A DNA stretch of 64,000 nucleotides from Paenibacillus sp. Marseille-Q4541. Lineage in GTDB: Bacteria > Bacillota > Bacilli > Paenibacillales > Paenibacillaceae. This document shows, piece by piece, positions 34,147-46,476 of this stretch. The position numbers and the translations under genes were made by a program. The stretch spans positions 186,001-250,000 of the forward strand of contig NZ_JAGXCY010000005.1 in NCBI RefSeq assembly GCF_018310695.1, given 5' to 3'. The notes under the pieces are model-generated. The model was not told the DNA's origin. It saw only the letters and a list, made by a program, of their open reading frames with translations, and made no database searches. How positions within the stretch are numbered: position 1 is the first letter of the stretch; the number at the start of each line of letters is the position of its first letter.

Positions 34147-34611
34147 ATGGCTAAGTCAACGAACAAAACCCAAACTAAAGCAGGCGTAGAACAAATTTTG
34201 AACCGCGAAGTCGCGAACTTAAACGTAATGTATGTGAAAATTCATAATTATCACTGGTATGTAAAAGGTCCTAACTTCTTCACATTGCATGTGAAATTCG
34301 AAGAATTATATAATGAAGTTACTCTTCAGATGGATGCAATTGCAGAGCGTCTCCTTACTATTAAAGGAAGCCCCGCAGCAACAATGAAAGAATATCTTGA
34401 GATTGCTTCCATTCAAGAAGCAACGGGCGGCGAAGATCCAAAAACAATGGTACAAAATATTATTGAAGATTTCGCTACATTGTCGGAAGAGTATGCAGAA
34501 GGTATTGAAGCAGCAGGTGAAGCTGGCGACGAGCCTACAGCAGATATGTTGACTGGTTTCCAAGCAGACTTAGAGAAACATATGTGGATGCTTCGTTCTT
34601 ACCTCGGTTAA
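34147..34611 (+). CDS. dps: Dps-family ferritin-like DNA-protecting protein
   Basis: 154 residues from ATG 34147, with AAAGGA before it; the frame is open from 34081. The Dps ferroxidase site is visible as NYHWYVKGPNFFTLHVKFEE and MDAIAERLL, where His, Asp and Glu bind iron between subunits. It forms a 12-subunit shell storing iron and protecting DNA from hydrogen peroxide. Codon use looks biased, as in highly expressed genes. It lies before the iron-sulfur suf operon but has its own terminator. Confidence 0.93.
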   Translation: MAKSTNKTQTKAGVEQILNREVANLNVMYVKIHNYHWYVKGPNFFTLHVKFEELYNEVTLQMDAIAERLLTIKGSPAATMKEYLEIASIQEATGGEDPKTMVQNIIEDFATLSEEYAEGIEAAGEAGDEPTADMLTGFQADLEKHMWMLRSYLG

Positions 34612-34636
34612 TAACAAAAATAAATGTCAAAACTTT

Positions 34637-34669
34637 AAAAAGACTGACCATTTAGGTCGGTCTTTTTGG
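34637..34669 (+). terminator. Intrinsic terminator after dps
   Basis: AAAAAGACTGACC and GGTCGGTCTTTTT pair over 13 positions with one G-U pair and a 5-base loop. Confidence 0.85.
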
Positions 34670-34854
34670 TATATATGAAGGATAGATAATTAATTCGTGA
34701 AAAAAGCGGATCTAATTTGATTCAGTCCCATATTTAATATAGAATTCATATGTATCAGGTGTTTCCAATCTAAATGTTTCTCTTTTGTTTTGTTGATTTA
34801 TGCAGATAAGGGTATTTTGTACACGAAGTCTGTAAACTTTTTAACATAAATGAC

Positions 34855-34892
34855 TTGAGAATCATTGAGAATCAGTTTAGAATTATTATAAA
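34855..34892 (+). promoter_or_regulatory. suf operon promoter with tandem 10-bp repeat
   Basis: TTGAGAATCA occurs twice in direct tandem (34855-34864 and 34865-34874). The second copy provides TTGAGA as a -35, with TATAAA (34887-34892) as -10 after 16 bases. TGAGAATCATTGAGAATCA partly resembles a Fur-type box (GATAATNATTATC units), so iron control is possible but not shown. Confidence 0.45.
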
Positions 34893-34994
34893 GTGACGCT
34901 TTATAAAGTGAAGCTGGAAATCAAGGGGAGACCCTATTTAGATAAACATTATGATTTCGAGTGAGAAATTATTTCATTGGAGGTTAAGGCACAT

Positions 34995-35777
34995 ATGGCT
35001 ACAAATTTCGTCATTGAAGGACTTAAAGCAGAAATAGAAGGTAAGGAAATTCTGAAAGGAATTAACCTTAGCATGAAAGGTGGAGAAATCCACGCAATCA
35101 TGGGACCTAACGGAACAGGTAAAAGTACTCTTGCTTCCGCACTTATGGGACACCCTAAGTATGAAGTTACCGGCGGTGCGGTAACATTGAACGGTGAAGA
35201 TGTACTTGAGATGGAAGTTGACGAGCGTGCTCGTGCAGGGATGTTCCTTGCTATGCAATATCCAAGTGAGATCGCTGGGGTAACAAACTCTGACTTCTTG
35301 CGTAGTGCAATCAATGCACGTCGTGAAGAAGGAAGTGAAATTTCCCTTATCAAATTTATCCGTCAAATGGAAGGTAAAATGAAAGAACTCGAAATGAATC
35401 CTGAGTTTGCTCATCGTTACCTGAACGAAGGCTTCTCCGGTGGTGAGAAGAAACGTAATGAAATTTTGCAAATGATGCTCCTTGATCCGACACTTGTCAT
35501 TCTTGATGAGATTGACTCCGGTCTTGATATCGATGCACTTCGCATTGTAGCAAATGGCGTAAACGCAATGAAGAGCGAAGATCGCGGATTCCTGATCATC
35601 ACTCACTACCAACGTTTGCTTAACTACATCAAACCAGATTATGTTCACGTTATGATGCAAGGACGCATCGTAAAATCCGGTGGTCCAGAACTTGCTGAGC
35701 GTCTAGAAGCAGAAGGTTATGACTGGATTAAAGAAGAACTGGGTATTGAAGATGAGACTGTAGGTCAAGAAGCGTAA
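34995..35777 (+). CDS. sufC: Fe-S cluster assembly ATPase SufC
   Basis: An ABC-type ATPase of 260 residues without membrane domain. Walker A GPNGTGKST, signature FSGGEKKRNEI, Walker B LVILDEIDSGLD and switch His in LIITHYQRLL. SufC drives the SufBCD scaffold on which iron-sulfur clusters are built. ATG 34995 follows GGAGG by 11 bases. First gene of sufCDSUB, the standard Firmicutes order; the operon runs to 40165 with tight spacing. Confidence 0.96.
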   Translation: MATNFVIEGLKAEIEGKEILKGINLSMKGGEIHAIMGPNGTGKSTLASALMGHPKYEVTGGAVTLNGEDVLEMEVDERARAGMFLAMQYPSEIAGVTNSDFLRSAINARREEGSEISLIKFIRQMEGKMKELEMNPEFAHRYLNEGFSGGEKKRNEILQMMLLDPTLVILDEIDSGLDIDALRIVANGVNAMKSEDRGFLIITHYQRLLNYIKPDYVHVMMQGRIVKSGGPELAERLEAEGYDWIKEELGIEDETVGQEA

Positions 35778-35804
35778 AAGATTAACGGAGGAGGACAAAA
35801 GTAA

Positions 35805-38747
<2,943 letters not shown>

Positions 38748-38767
38748 CGATAGGGAGGTAGACCCCG

Positions 38768-40165
38768 ATGGCAAAAAAAGCTCCTGAAATGGAAGAATAT
38801 AAATATGGCTTTCGTGATGAACACAAATCCATTTTTCAAACGGGTAAAGGTCTGACAGAAGAGGTAGTAAGAGAAATTTCCCGTATTAAAGAAGAACCAG
38901 AATGGATGCTTGAGTTCCGTCTGAAGTCTTTAAAACAATTTTATAAAATGGATATGCCAAATTGGGGTGGAGACCTTGATGGTCTCGACTTCAATGAAAT
39001 CCAGTACTATGTTAGACCTTCTGAAAAGCAAGGAAAGACATGGGAAGAAGTTCCTACTGAAATTAAAGAAACTTTTGATAAATTGGGTATTCCTGAAGCG
39101 GAACAAAAGTTCCTTGCAGGTGTATCTGCACAGTATGAGTCTGAGGTTGTATACCACAACATGCAGAAAGAACTTGAAGATCAAGGTGTAATCTTCATGG
39201 ATACTGATACTGCGCTCAGAGAACATCCTGAAATTTTGAGAGAGTACTTCGCTACGGTAATTCCTCCGGCAGATAACAAATTTGCTGCTCTAAACAGTGC
39301 GGTATGGTCTGGCGGAAGCTTTATCTACGTACCAAAAGGCGTGAAATGTGAAGTGCCTCTTCAAGCATACTTCCGGATTAACTCCGAAAATATGGGTCAA
39401 TTCGAGCGTACGCTGATCATTGCTGACGAAGATAGCTTCGTTCACTATGTTGAAGGTTGTACAGCTCCTGTATATAGCACGAACTCCCTGCACAGTGCGG
39501 TTGTTGAGATCATTGCGAAGAAGAACGCTCGCGTTCGTTATACAACGATTCAAAACTGGGCACCAAACATTTATAACTTGGTTACGAAACGTGCTGTTGC
39601 AGAAGAAAATGCAACGATGGAATGGGTCGATGGTAACATTGGTTCCAAACTGACGATGAAATACCCGGCTGTTATTCTTAAAGGCCGCGGTGCGAAAGGT
39701 TCTGTACTTTCCATTGCTGTAGCAGGTAAAGATCAACATCAGGATGCTGGTGCAAAAATGATTCACCTTGCTCCGGATACTACTTCTACGATCGTATCGA
39801 AATCCATCAGTAAACATGGTGGTAAAGTAACGTATCGTGGTCTTGCATCATTCGGACGTAACGCTGAAGGTGCAAAATCCAACATCAAGTGTGATACGCT
39901 CATTCTGGATAATGAGTCGACTTCTGATACCATTCCTTATAATGAGATCATGAACGACAACATTACTTTGGAGCATGAAGCTACAGTTTCCAAAGTATCT
40001 GAAGAGCAGCTTTTCTATCTGATGAGCCGTGGCTTGTCAGAAGCAGAAGCAACACAAATGATCGTAATGGGCTTCATCGAGCCGTTTACGAAAGAACTTC
40101 CAATGGAATATGCGGTTGAGATGAATCGTCTCATCAAGTTCGAGATGGAAGGTTCCATCGGTTAA
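38768..40165 (+). CDS. sufB: Fe-S cluster assembly protein SufB
   Basis: A protein of 465 residues, the scaffold subunit on which the cluster forms. Conserved segments include [47 protein letters not shown] with the key Cys, and [29 protein letters not shown] precedes the ATG. It is the last gene of the operon and is followed by two intrinsic terminators. Confidence 0.96.
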   Translation: MAKKAPEMEEYKYGFRDEHKSIFQTGKGLTEEVVREISRIKEEPEWMLEFRLKSLKQFYKMDMPNWGGDLDGLDFNEIQYYVRPSEKQGKTWEEVPTEIKETFDKLGIPEAEQKFLAGVSAQYESEVVYHNMQKELEDQGVIFMDTDTALREHPEILREYFATVIPPADNKFAALNSAVWSGGSFIYVPKGVKCEVPLQAYFRINSENMGQFERTLIIADEDSFVHYVEGCTAPVYSTNSLHSAVVEIIAKKNARVRYTTIQNWAPNIYNLVTKRAVAEENATMEWVDGNIGSKLTMKYPAVILKGRGAKGSVLSIAVAGKDQHQDAGAKMIHLAPDTTSTIVSKSISKHGGKVTYRGLASFGRNAEGAKSNIKCDTLILDNESTSDTIPYNEIMNDNITLEHEATVSKVSEEQLFYLMSRGLSEAEATQMIVMGFIEPFTKELPMEYAVEMNRLIKFEMEGSIG

Positions 40166-40246
40166 GCCTTCATCCATAAGGCTTTCCGAGACTTCGTTAC
40201 AGGGCGTTGAACTTTAAGCATCCTTTTAGTTAGGAAACGAATGATA

Positions 40247-40277
40247 AAGGCCGAGGATCCAATCCTCGGCCTTTTCT
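40247..40277 (+). terminator. Intrinsic terminator of suf operon
   Basis: AAGGCCGAGGAT (40247-40258) and ATCCTCGGCCTT (40262-40273) form a perfect 12-bp stem with a 3-base loop, followed by TTCTTG. Confidence 0.9.
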
Positions 40278-40359
40278 TGTTATTATGATTGAACCGTCCT
40301 AAATATTTCTGGAGAAGTTCAACTAAGAAACTAATACGTTTGATAAGTGATACCTCTAA

Positions 40360-40399
40360 CCAAAAAAAGAAGAGCCCATTTGGGCTCCTCTTTTTTTGG
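40360..40399. terminator. Second intrinsic terminator, probably for HD-GYP gene
   Basis: CAAAAAAAGAAGAGCCCA pairs with TGGGCTCCTCTTTTTTTG with small mismatches; A and T runs on each side suit both strands. Confidence 0.8.
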
Positions 40400-40514
40400 C
40401 ATCTATTTATTTTTTGTTGAGACTAAGAATACTCGTGATTGCTTCGTTCTTACGATATTTCTATGGCTGATTAAAGCGGGGTAAAGCACTTATGTAACGA
40501 ATTTCTACATGTTG

Positions 40515-41570
40515 CTAAATATAGATTTCTACGATTGCGATATCTCTTTGTTTGGCTAGATCAATAAATCCACGGGAGCATTTTACAAGTGGCCTAAAAT
40601 AGTCATTAGGATTATTCATAACAATCATTCCGGTGTCGCCGGATGTAAGCAGAACTCTTTTACCGATAAAATTAGGCAGTAAATGTTTGATGAAACTTTG
40701 GGTAACCTCTGCATTCAATTGACCAAAACTGAGACCGTACAATTCGCATAGAACAGAAATATACTCCTGTTTTGATTGATACACACGATTAGAAGTCATG
40801 GCACTGTATACGTCAGCAACAGCTGCAATGCGCGAATAGGGGTGAATATCGTCTTTACGCAGTCCATAAGGATATCCGCTACCATCTTCACGCTCATGAT
40901 GCTGAAGTGCTGGAAGGGCAAGGAGTTCACTGCCAGTTGATTCGAGGATAATATCATAACCTTGCTTGGCATGCTTTTTCATGATACGAAACTCTTCTGC
41001 ACTAAGTTTGCCAGGTTTGTGCAGTAAATGCTGCGGAACGACGGATTTACCGATATCAATGAGATATCCAGCCTTCGAAATGGTATAGCAATCATCTGCT
41101 GAATAACCAAGCCAAGATGCGATATAGTAAGTGAGAATCCCTACTTGTACGGAGTGATTATAAGTATACTCATCATCCCGATCTAGAAGCAGGAGCAGGG
41201 ATACAACATCCTTCTGATCGACAAGATGCTCGGTCATCGGTTGAAGCAGATCATCGACTTCATTCATGGCAATGGTCCCAGAGTTCATAGCTTGCTTAAA
41301 AATGGTTGCTGTTCCTGCCATCGTCGTATCAAATATGGGGACAAGCTTCATAAGTGATTCGGCCGGCGATGAGGTAAACACAGGAGTAGGAAAAACAGGC
41401 GGTTGCATACTTTCTGCGATATCAACATAATCAATACCATGCAATTTAAGCTTATTAATATCAGAATCGCTTAGGAGAGAGCCTGCTGGCATCAGCTGAA
41501 CACCGGACTGGTTAAATGTGTCGCATTCCAGCAACTGACCAGGCTTAAGATCGGAGACATGTAATCTCAA
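40515..41570 (-). CDS. HD-GYP-like protein with altered metal site
   Basis: A protein of 351 residues. The N-terminal region (1-60) matches the start of other bacilli HD-GYP proteins; the C-terminal domain has His139, His200, HHE at 224-226, GSGYP at 230-234 and VADVYSAM. The key His-Asp pair reads Ile171-Asp172 (YLIDIGKS) where LLHDIGK is expected, so one metal ligand is lost and phosphodiesterase activity on cyclic di-GMP may be reduced or absent. It could act as a binding protein. Start is TTG 41570 after AAAGGTGG. An intact paralogue is at 44016-45134. Confidence 0.85.
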   Translation of the reverse strand: MRLHVSDLKPGQLLECDTFNQSGVQLMPAGSLLSDSDINKLKLHGIDYVDIAESMQPPVFPTPVFTSSPAESLMKLVPIFDTTMAGTATIFKQAMNSGTIAMNEVDDLLQPMTEHLVDQKDVVSLLLLLDRDDEYTYNHSVQVGILTYYIASWLGYSADDCYTISKAGYLIDIGKSVVPQHLLHKPGKLSAEEFRIMKKHAKQGYDIILESTGSELLALPALQHHEREDGSGYPYGLRKDDIHPYSRIAAVADVYSAMTSNRVYQSKQEYISVLCELYGLSFGQLNAEVTQSFIKHLLPNFIGKRVLLTSGDTGMIVMNNPNDYFRPLVKCSRGFIDLAKQRDIAIVEIYI

Positions 41571-41655
41571 ATAAATAAACCACCTTTAAGCATTTAATTT
41601 GAGATTATCATAACAAGAAAAAAATGGTATGACAATGACTTGTTTACTGAAATGG

Positions 41656-42387
41656 TCATGTCTGTGGGTTCCATGGCCCAGTCTGATGACCCTTCCATTC
41701 CGATCCATCTTCCCACACCTCTTTTTTCCAAATAGGAACGATTTCCTTCAAGCGTTCAATTGCATATCTGCTTGCATCGTAGCAATCTGCTCGGTGGGGA
41801 GAAGAAACCGCGATAATAACGCTAATTTCTGCAATATCAACTTTACCCAGCCGATGAGAAATGGCACAAAGCGTTCCTGGCCAGCGCTGATCAATTTCCT
41901 GACCTATGGTTTGCATGGTGGACAAAGCCATGGGAATATAGGCCTCATATTCAAGATGAACCGTTCGCTGATCCCCTGTCATTTCTCTCGTGGTGCCTAC
42001 AAAGGATATGGTTGCTCCGTGGTTCGGAGTAATTACTTTCTCTGTTGTCGATTCTACCGATAATGGGGCATGGCCAATCGTGTATAATCCATCTGAGCTG
42101 GCATGGAGATCTTCACTTCCAGCTGAGCCGGAAGAAGTACCGTCACCGCCGGAAACAGGCGGAATGAGGGCAATCTCATCCTCTTCTTTGATAATGACGT
42201 GAGAAGGAGCATACTCCTGATTAATCGCGATAATCGCACTCTGAACAAGTTCGGAGGCATTCGGATACTGATTCATAAGTTCTTGTTTTACTTGTCCCGC
42301 CGTATAGGGTACTTCTATCGTAAGATCAATTCTGGATTGACCGATTCTTTCCGCAATTCCTGCAAATAATAAAACAGTTATATTCAA
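41656..42387 (-). CDS. MoaD-MoaE fusion, molybdopterin synthase
   Basis: A protein of 243 residues. Residues 1-81 are a MoaD ubiquitin-like domain ending PPVSGG (Gly80-Gly81); 82-100 are a Ser/Gly/Asp linker; about 101-243 are MoaE, with ATISFVGTTRE, HLEYEAY, RLGKVDIAEISV and VPIWKKE (catalytic Lys region). Molybdopterin synthase inserts two sulfurs into precursor Z. MoaD normally needs a free C-terminal Gly, so this chain would have to be cut after Gly81, as reported for the MoaX fusion of Mycobacterium tuberculosis. Start is TTG 42387 after GAGGTGA. No other moa genes nearby. Confidence 0.9.
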   Translation of the reverse strand: MNITVLLFAGIAERIGQSRIDLTIEVPYTAGQVKQELMNQYPNASELVQSAIIAINQEYAPSHVIIKEEDEIALIPPVSGGDGTSSGSAGSEDLHASSDGLYTIGHAPLSVESTTEKVITPNHGATISFVGTTREMTGDQRTVHLEYEAYIPMALSTMQTIGQEIDQRWPGTLCAISHRLGKVDIAEISVIIAVSSPHRADCYDASRYAIERLKEIVPIWKKEVWEDGSEWKGHQTGPWNPQT

Positions 42388-42522
42388 TTTCTTTCACCTC
42401 AATTTGCTTGATAAACCCTTTTAATATATCATATCTTACTTGAAAATGTTATTCTTATCTATTAGATGACACATGGGAGATAAGGACTAGACTGATTCAT
42501 TTTTCCGGAGGAGGGAAAGAAG

Positions 42523-43971
42523 ATGAACCATCTGAAGAAGCAAATACTTACCATTCTTCATACGAATGATATTCACAGTCACTTTAACAAAATGGGATCC
42601 ATAGCAGCGATGATTAGCGAAACCAAAAAACAATCTTCATCCGGAGAAGAATGGTTGGTTCTTGACATAGGAGACCATATGGACCGGGCGGCGGTCGAGA
42701 CGGAAGGAAGTATGGGTGGGGCAAATGTCGACATCCTAAATATGTCCGGATATGATGCGGTTACGATCGGTAATAATGAAGGTCTAACTTTTACAATAGA
42801 TGTTCTTAATCAAGCTTATGCAGGACTTTTGTGTCCTATCGTATGCGGTAATCTTCTATTAAAAAGCACAGGTAAACCTCCTTCATGGATGGAGCCTTAT
42901 CATATAATGAATAAAGGTGGTATCCGTATAGGTCTGCTCGGGGCTACAGCTCCGTTTAACGCTTTTTATGAACTGCTTGGACTGGAAGCCCTCGATCCGG
43001 TTGAAACGTTAAGACGTCAGACAGCTGAGATACGAGATCAGGTAGATATAGTCATTGTGATGTCTCATCTTGGTATTATGATGGATGAAAGAATAGCCGA
43101 AATAATAGAGGGGATCGATGTTATTTTAGGAGGACATACGCACCATCTTCTTGAAGAACCGCTGAAGATTAACGGAACTGTGGTTTGCGGGGCAGGGAAG
43201 TATGGCCAGTATGTGGGCAAAGTTACCTTTGAACGTAATCCAGGACAGGAGCGTTTTTCTTTGCTTTCCGGCGGTTGTTTTCCGGTGAATGAGGAACTAC
43301 TTGATGAAAGGGTAACGGCTGCTATTCTCACACATCGCAAAGAGGCTGAGATTAAACTAAGCCGGACTGTGGCCATCACAGACAGGGAACTGCCTATTGC
43401 TTGGGACGAGGAGTCTCCGTTTGGTAATTTACTGGCCCAGGCAGTACGACAATTTACAGGCGCAGAACTATCGGTTGTGAATGCTGGTCAGCTTATGGGC
43501 CCACTTCCAGAAGGAAATATTACGGAAGGTATGTTACATTCTCTATGTCCATCTCCCATTAATGCGTGTACAATTCAGTTAAAAGGGTCAAATCTGAGAA
43601 AGGCTCTGGAGCAAAGTCTTTTACCAGAATACAGGGATCTTGTGTTTAAGGGATTTGGCTTCCGTGGTTATCAGATGGGGGTCCTTTGTCTGGATGGCGC
43701 TGAAGTACACTATGATAATTCTAAACCACCATATAAAAAGATTACAGAATTACGTGTCCAGGGCATTGCACTTGATGATGATCAGGTGTATAGAGTAGGA
43801 ACTTTGGATATGTTTACGTTTAATATCGGTTATGAAAGTCTTTCTTTAGGTTCGGATCTTTCCTTTCGATTACCTGAATTTATTAGGGATTTGGTTGGGA
43901 TGGAGCTGCAAAGACCACAGGCGTTGGATGAAAGTTCACTGCCTCGTTGGCACTCGGTCCATGGTAGCTGA
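42523..43971 (+). CDS. yunD: 5'-nucleotidase / metallophosphatase family protein, YunD-like
   Basis: A protein of 482 residues. The N-terminal metallophosphatase domain (1-270) shows LHTNDIHSHF, VLDIGDHMD, TIGNNEG, VIVMSHLG and ILGGHTHH, which together make the two-metal site. The C-terminal 5'-nucleotidase domain covers the rest. No signal peptide is seen, so it is cytoplasmic, like YunD, unlike most surface 5'-nucleotidases. GGAGGAGGG precedes the ATG. Its stop lies 44 bases before the HD-GYP gene, and they may be co-transcribed. Confidence 0.88.
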   Translation: MNHLKKQILTILHTNDIHSHFNKMGSIAAMISETKKQSSSGEEWLVLDIGDHMDRAAVETEGSMGGANVDILNMSGYDAVTIGNNEGLTFTIDVLNQAYAGLLCPIVCGNLLLKSTGKPPSWMEPYHIMNKGGIRIGLLGATAPFNAFYELLGLEALDPVETLRRQTAEIRDQVDIVIVMSHLGIMMDERIAEIIEGIDVILGGHTHHLLEEPLKINGTVVCGAGKYGQYVGKVTFERNPGQERFSLLSGGCFPVNEELLDERVTAAILTHRKEAEIKLSRTVAITDRELPIAWDEESPFGNLLAQAVRQFTGAELSVVNAGQLMGPLPEGNITEGMLHSLCPSPINACTIQLKGSNLRKALEQSLLPEYRDLVFKGFGFRGYQMGVLCLDGAEVHYDNSKPPYKKITELRVQGIALDDDQVYRVGTLDMFTFNIGYESLSLGSDLSFRLPEFIRDLVGMELQRPQALDESSLPRWHSVHGS

Positions 43972-44015
43972 TGAACTGTTAAAGAGCATTTTGATGTAGG
44001 CAGGAGAGGTTGACC

Positions 44016-45134
44016 TTGCGTCTTGTATCCATTACTATGCTTGAGCCCGGGATGAAACTCGGCAAGCGAATATATAATGAAGAGGGCATCGTTTTATTGG
44101 GCGAACAAATTGAACTGACTTCCCATTTGATCAAGCGACTTTCTCAGTTGGGAATTAGTTATGTATATATCCATGATCCAGGTACAGAGGATATTGAGTT
44201 TCCTGAATTGCTCCGAGAAGAGACCCGAATCCGTGCTTTGAAGGAGATTAAAAAACAGTTTTCCATTCTATCGGGTGGTAAAATGAAAAATCAATATCCT
44301 TATCTAGGTAAAGTTTTTACCGATGTAATGGAAATGATTCTTGAAGATATTAGCTCCCACTCAGATGTCATGATCATGATGTCAGGCATGCATACCATGG
44401 ATCATGCTTTGTATGACCATTCCCTTAATGTTTGCATCTATTCCTTGATTCTTGCCAAAGCTCTCGGTTACGAGCAAAGCAAACTGATGGAGCTTGGGCT
44501 TGGTGCTTTGCTGCATGATATTGGCAAGACCCAAATTCCTTCTCACATTTTGCAGAAACCCGGTAAACTAAGCCAAGAGGAATATGAAATTGTAAAGAAT
44601 CATACGTTATATGGATTCAGGCTTTTGAAGGATGAACCCGGTATTCCGCTTCTATCCGCACACTGTGCACTTCAGCACCATGAACGGCTGGATGGTCAAG
44701 GTTATCCTCAGGGGCTAAGAGGACATGAAATACACGAGTATGGCAAGTTGCTTGCCTTAACTGACTCTTATGATGCCATGACGACCAATCGTGTCTATCA
44801 AAATGCACTGCTTCCTCATCAAGCGGTTGAGATGCTGTTTGCTGGCACAGGCACGCTTTACGATCAACGAATTTTGGAGGTTTTTAGGGACTATGTAGCT
44901 ATTTATCCGGTGGGGCTCACGGTACAGCTTACAACGGGTGATACTGCTGTCGTTGTTCGCATACATCGTGAAGCGCCACATCGCCCTGTCGTTCGAATCA
45001 TTAAAGATCAGGAAGGTAGAAAGTTAGATGCTCCTTACGATCTCGATTTGCTCCATCAATTATCGGTAATGATTACGGGGGTAGGCGAAGAGATGGCCCT
45101 GTCGTTCACTTCAGAAGAGCCTCAGTTTACATAG
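44016..45134 (+). CDS. HD-GYP domain cyclic di-GMP phosphodiesterase
   Basis: 372 residues from TTG 44016, 7 bases after AGGAGAGG; a TTG at 44010 is too close to that site. The N-terminal domain resembles the paralogue at 40515-41570. The catalytic domain is complete: H135 in YDHSLNV, HD at 167-168 (LLHDIGKTQIP), HHERLDGQGYP and LTDSYDAM. It would hydrolyse cyclic di-GMP and so affect motility, biofilm or sporulation. No sensory or membrane segment is visible. Confidence 0.88.
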   Translation: MRLVSITMLEPGMKLGKRIYNEEGIVLLGEQIELTSHLIKRLSQLGISYVYIHDPGTEDIEFPELLREETRIRALKEIKKQFSILSGGKMKNQYPYLGKVFTDVMEMILEDISSHSDVMIMMSGMHTMDHALYDHSLNVCIYSLILAKALGYEQSKLMELGLGALLHDIGKTQIPSHILQKPGKLSQEEYEIVKNHTLYGFRLLKDEPGIPLLSAHCALQHHERLDGQGYPQGLRGHEIHEYGKLLALTDSYDAMTTNRVYQNALLPHQAVEMLFAGTGTLYDQRILEVFRDYVAIYPVGLTVQLTTGDTAVVVRIHREAPHRPVVRIIKDQEGRKLDAPYDLDLLHQLSVMITGVGEEMALSFTSEEPQFT

Positions 45135-45237
45135 CAAGGCGCTTTTTGTTCGAGTGGGTAACATGAAACACGGTAAATTATTATTTTAGGATTGCTGGGT
45201 AGCTATCCGTTTATTTTAGGAAGTAAGGTGAATTAAA

Positions 45238-46380
45238 TTGACTTTATTAAATCATGAATCAAATGCTTCAAAAATTATTTCTCCGGCGTATGATCCTTGG
45301 GACCCGATTACGTCCCTTCGAAAATATGGCAACCATAAGCTGACAAGTGTAGAGATGACGGTAACTCACTTGTGTAATATGCGGTGCGAACATTGCGCTG
45401 TCGGAGATATGCTTGTAATGAAGGAGGCTCCTTCGCTTCCTGTCTCCGAGATGATTAAGGCGCTGGATCAGGTAGAGCACCTTGAAACCATTAGTTTGAC
45501 TGGTGGGGAGCCTAGTTTTCTCGAAAAAACAGTAGATGAGATGATTGTTCCTCTGCTGAAATATGCCAAAGAGAGAGGCATAAGATCCCAGATCAATTCT
45601 AACTTGACACTTGATCTCAGTCGTTATGAGAAAATGCTGCCGTATCTCGACGTCATGCATATCTCCTTTAACTATTTAAGTGCCAAGGATTTACATGAGG
45701 TTGGTTTTACAAACAGCCAGCGGCCGGTAAGTTATGAGGTGGCAGCAAGAATGTACGATAAAATGATGGAGAATTCTTTGAAGCTGAGTGAGCAAGGAAT
45801 GTTTATATCAGCTGAATCGATGATCAATTATCGTACGCATGATAAACTTGCGGGAATTCATCGTTTAATCGGGCAGATGGGGGCTAAACGTCATGAAGTG
45901 CATCCTATGTATGCTTCTAATTTTGCGGCATCCCTACCTGTACTCTCATTAGATGACATGCGTAACAGTATCCATGGTCTGCTGGATGCCAGAGATAAAG
46001 ACATGTGGATGTTGTTTGGAACGCTTCCTTTCTATGCATGCAATGGGGGAGAAGAGGACCGAAAGCTCATCTCGAGGTTGCACAAAGAGCCGAACGTAAC
46101 CGTTCGAAACGATCCAGATGGTCGAAACCGGGTTAACGTGAACATGTTCACAGGAAATGTGTATGTTACTGATTTTGCAGATATCCCTGCCTTTGGCAAT
46201 ATTAAAAATCAGAAGCTAGATGATATCTTTGAAGAATGGACGACAAATCATCCGCTGAATCAGACAGTTAACTGTTTCTGTGATGCAGCTCATTGCTGTG
46301 GTCCGAACTTGCTTGTAGCGGATATGTATTATAAAGGTGCAGACTTTAAGACTAGAAAAGCCTTCGCCGACATTGTGTAA
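45238..46380 (+). CDS. yfkAB: YfkAB-family radical SAM protein
   Basis: A protein of 380 residues. Cys46, Cys50 and Cys53 in CNMRCEHC bind the radical SAM iron-sulfur cluster; SLTGGEPS is the SAM glycine motif. The C-terminal part adds CFCDAAHCCGP, a Cys-rich segment that could hold an extra cluster. It matches the YfkA/YfkB radical SAM/CxCxxxxC proteins of Bacillales, whose substrate is not known to me. Starts at TTG 45238 after TAAGGTG. Single gene with a terminator. Confidence 0.85.
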   Translation: MTLLNHESNASKIISPAYDPWDPITSLRKYGNHKLTSVEMTVTHLCNMRCEHCAVGDMLVMKEAPSLPVSEMIKALDQVEHLETISLTGGEPSFLEKTVDEMIVPLLKYAKERGIRSQINSNLTLDLSRYEKMLPYLDVMHISFNYLSAKDLHEVGFTNSQRPVSYEVAARMYDKMMENSLKLSEQGMFISAESMINYRTHDKLAGIHRLIGQMGAKRHEVHPMYASNFAASLPVLSLDDMRNSIHGLLDARDKDMWMLFGTLPFYACNGGEEDRKLISRLHKEPNVTVRNDPDGRNRVNVNMFTGNVYVTDFADIPAFGNIKNQKLDDIFEEWTTNHPLNQTVNCFCDAAHCCGPNLLVADMYYKGADFKTRKAFADIV

Positions 46381-46435
46381 CTTTTATGAATTTTCTATTG
46401 AAATTCTTGTTTCAATATAGGAGTGCTAAATAATT

Positions 46436-46468
46436 ATAGGCAGCCACGTTATAGTGGCTGCCTATTTT
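46436..46468. terminator. Bidirectional intrinsic terminator
   Basis: ATAGGCAGCCAC (46436-46447) and GTGGCTGCCTAT (46454-46465) form a perfect 12-bp stem, loop GTTATA, followed by TTTT, between convergent genes. Confidence 0.9.
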
Positions 46469-46476
46469 ACATTGTT

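Larger units (their letters stand above)
34612..34994 (+). other. Intergenic region between dps and sufC
   Basis: 383 bases with the dps terminator (34637-34669) at the left and the suf promoter region (34855-34892) at the right. The AT-rich middle (34670-34850) shows no gene or fold I can support. Confidence 0.5.
40166..40514. other. Intergenic region between sufB and the - strand HD-GYP gene
   Basis: 349 bases with two terminator hairpins (40247-40277 and 40360-40399). The last 115 bases before the HD-GYP stop show no gene with a ribosome site. Confidence 0.5.
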
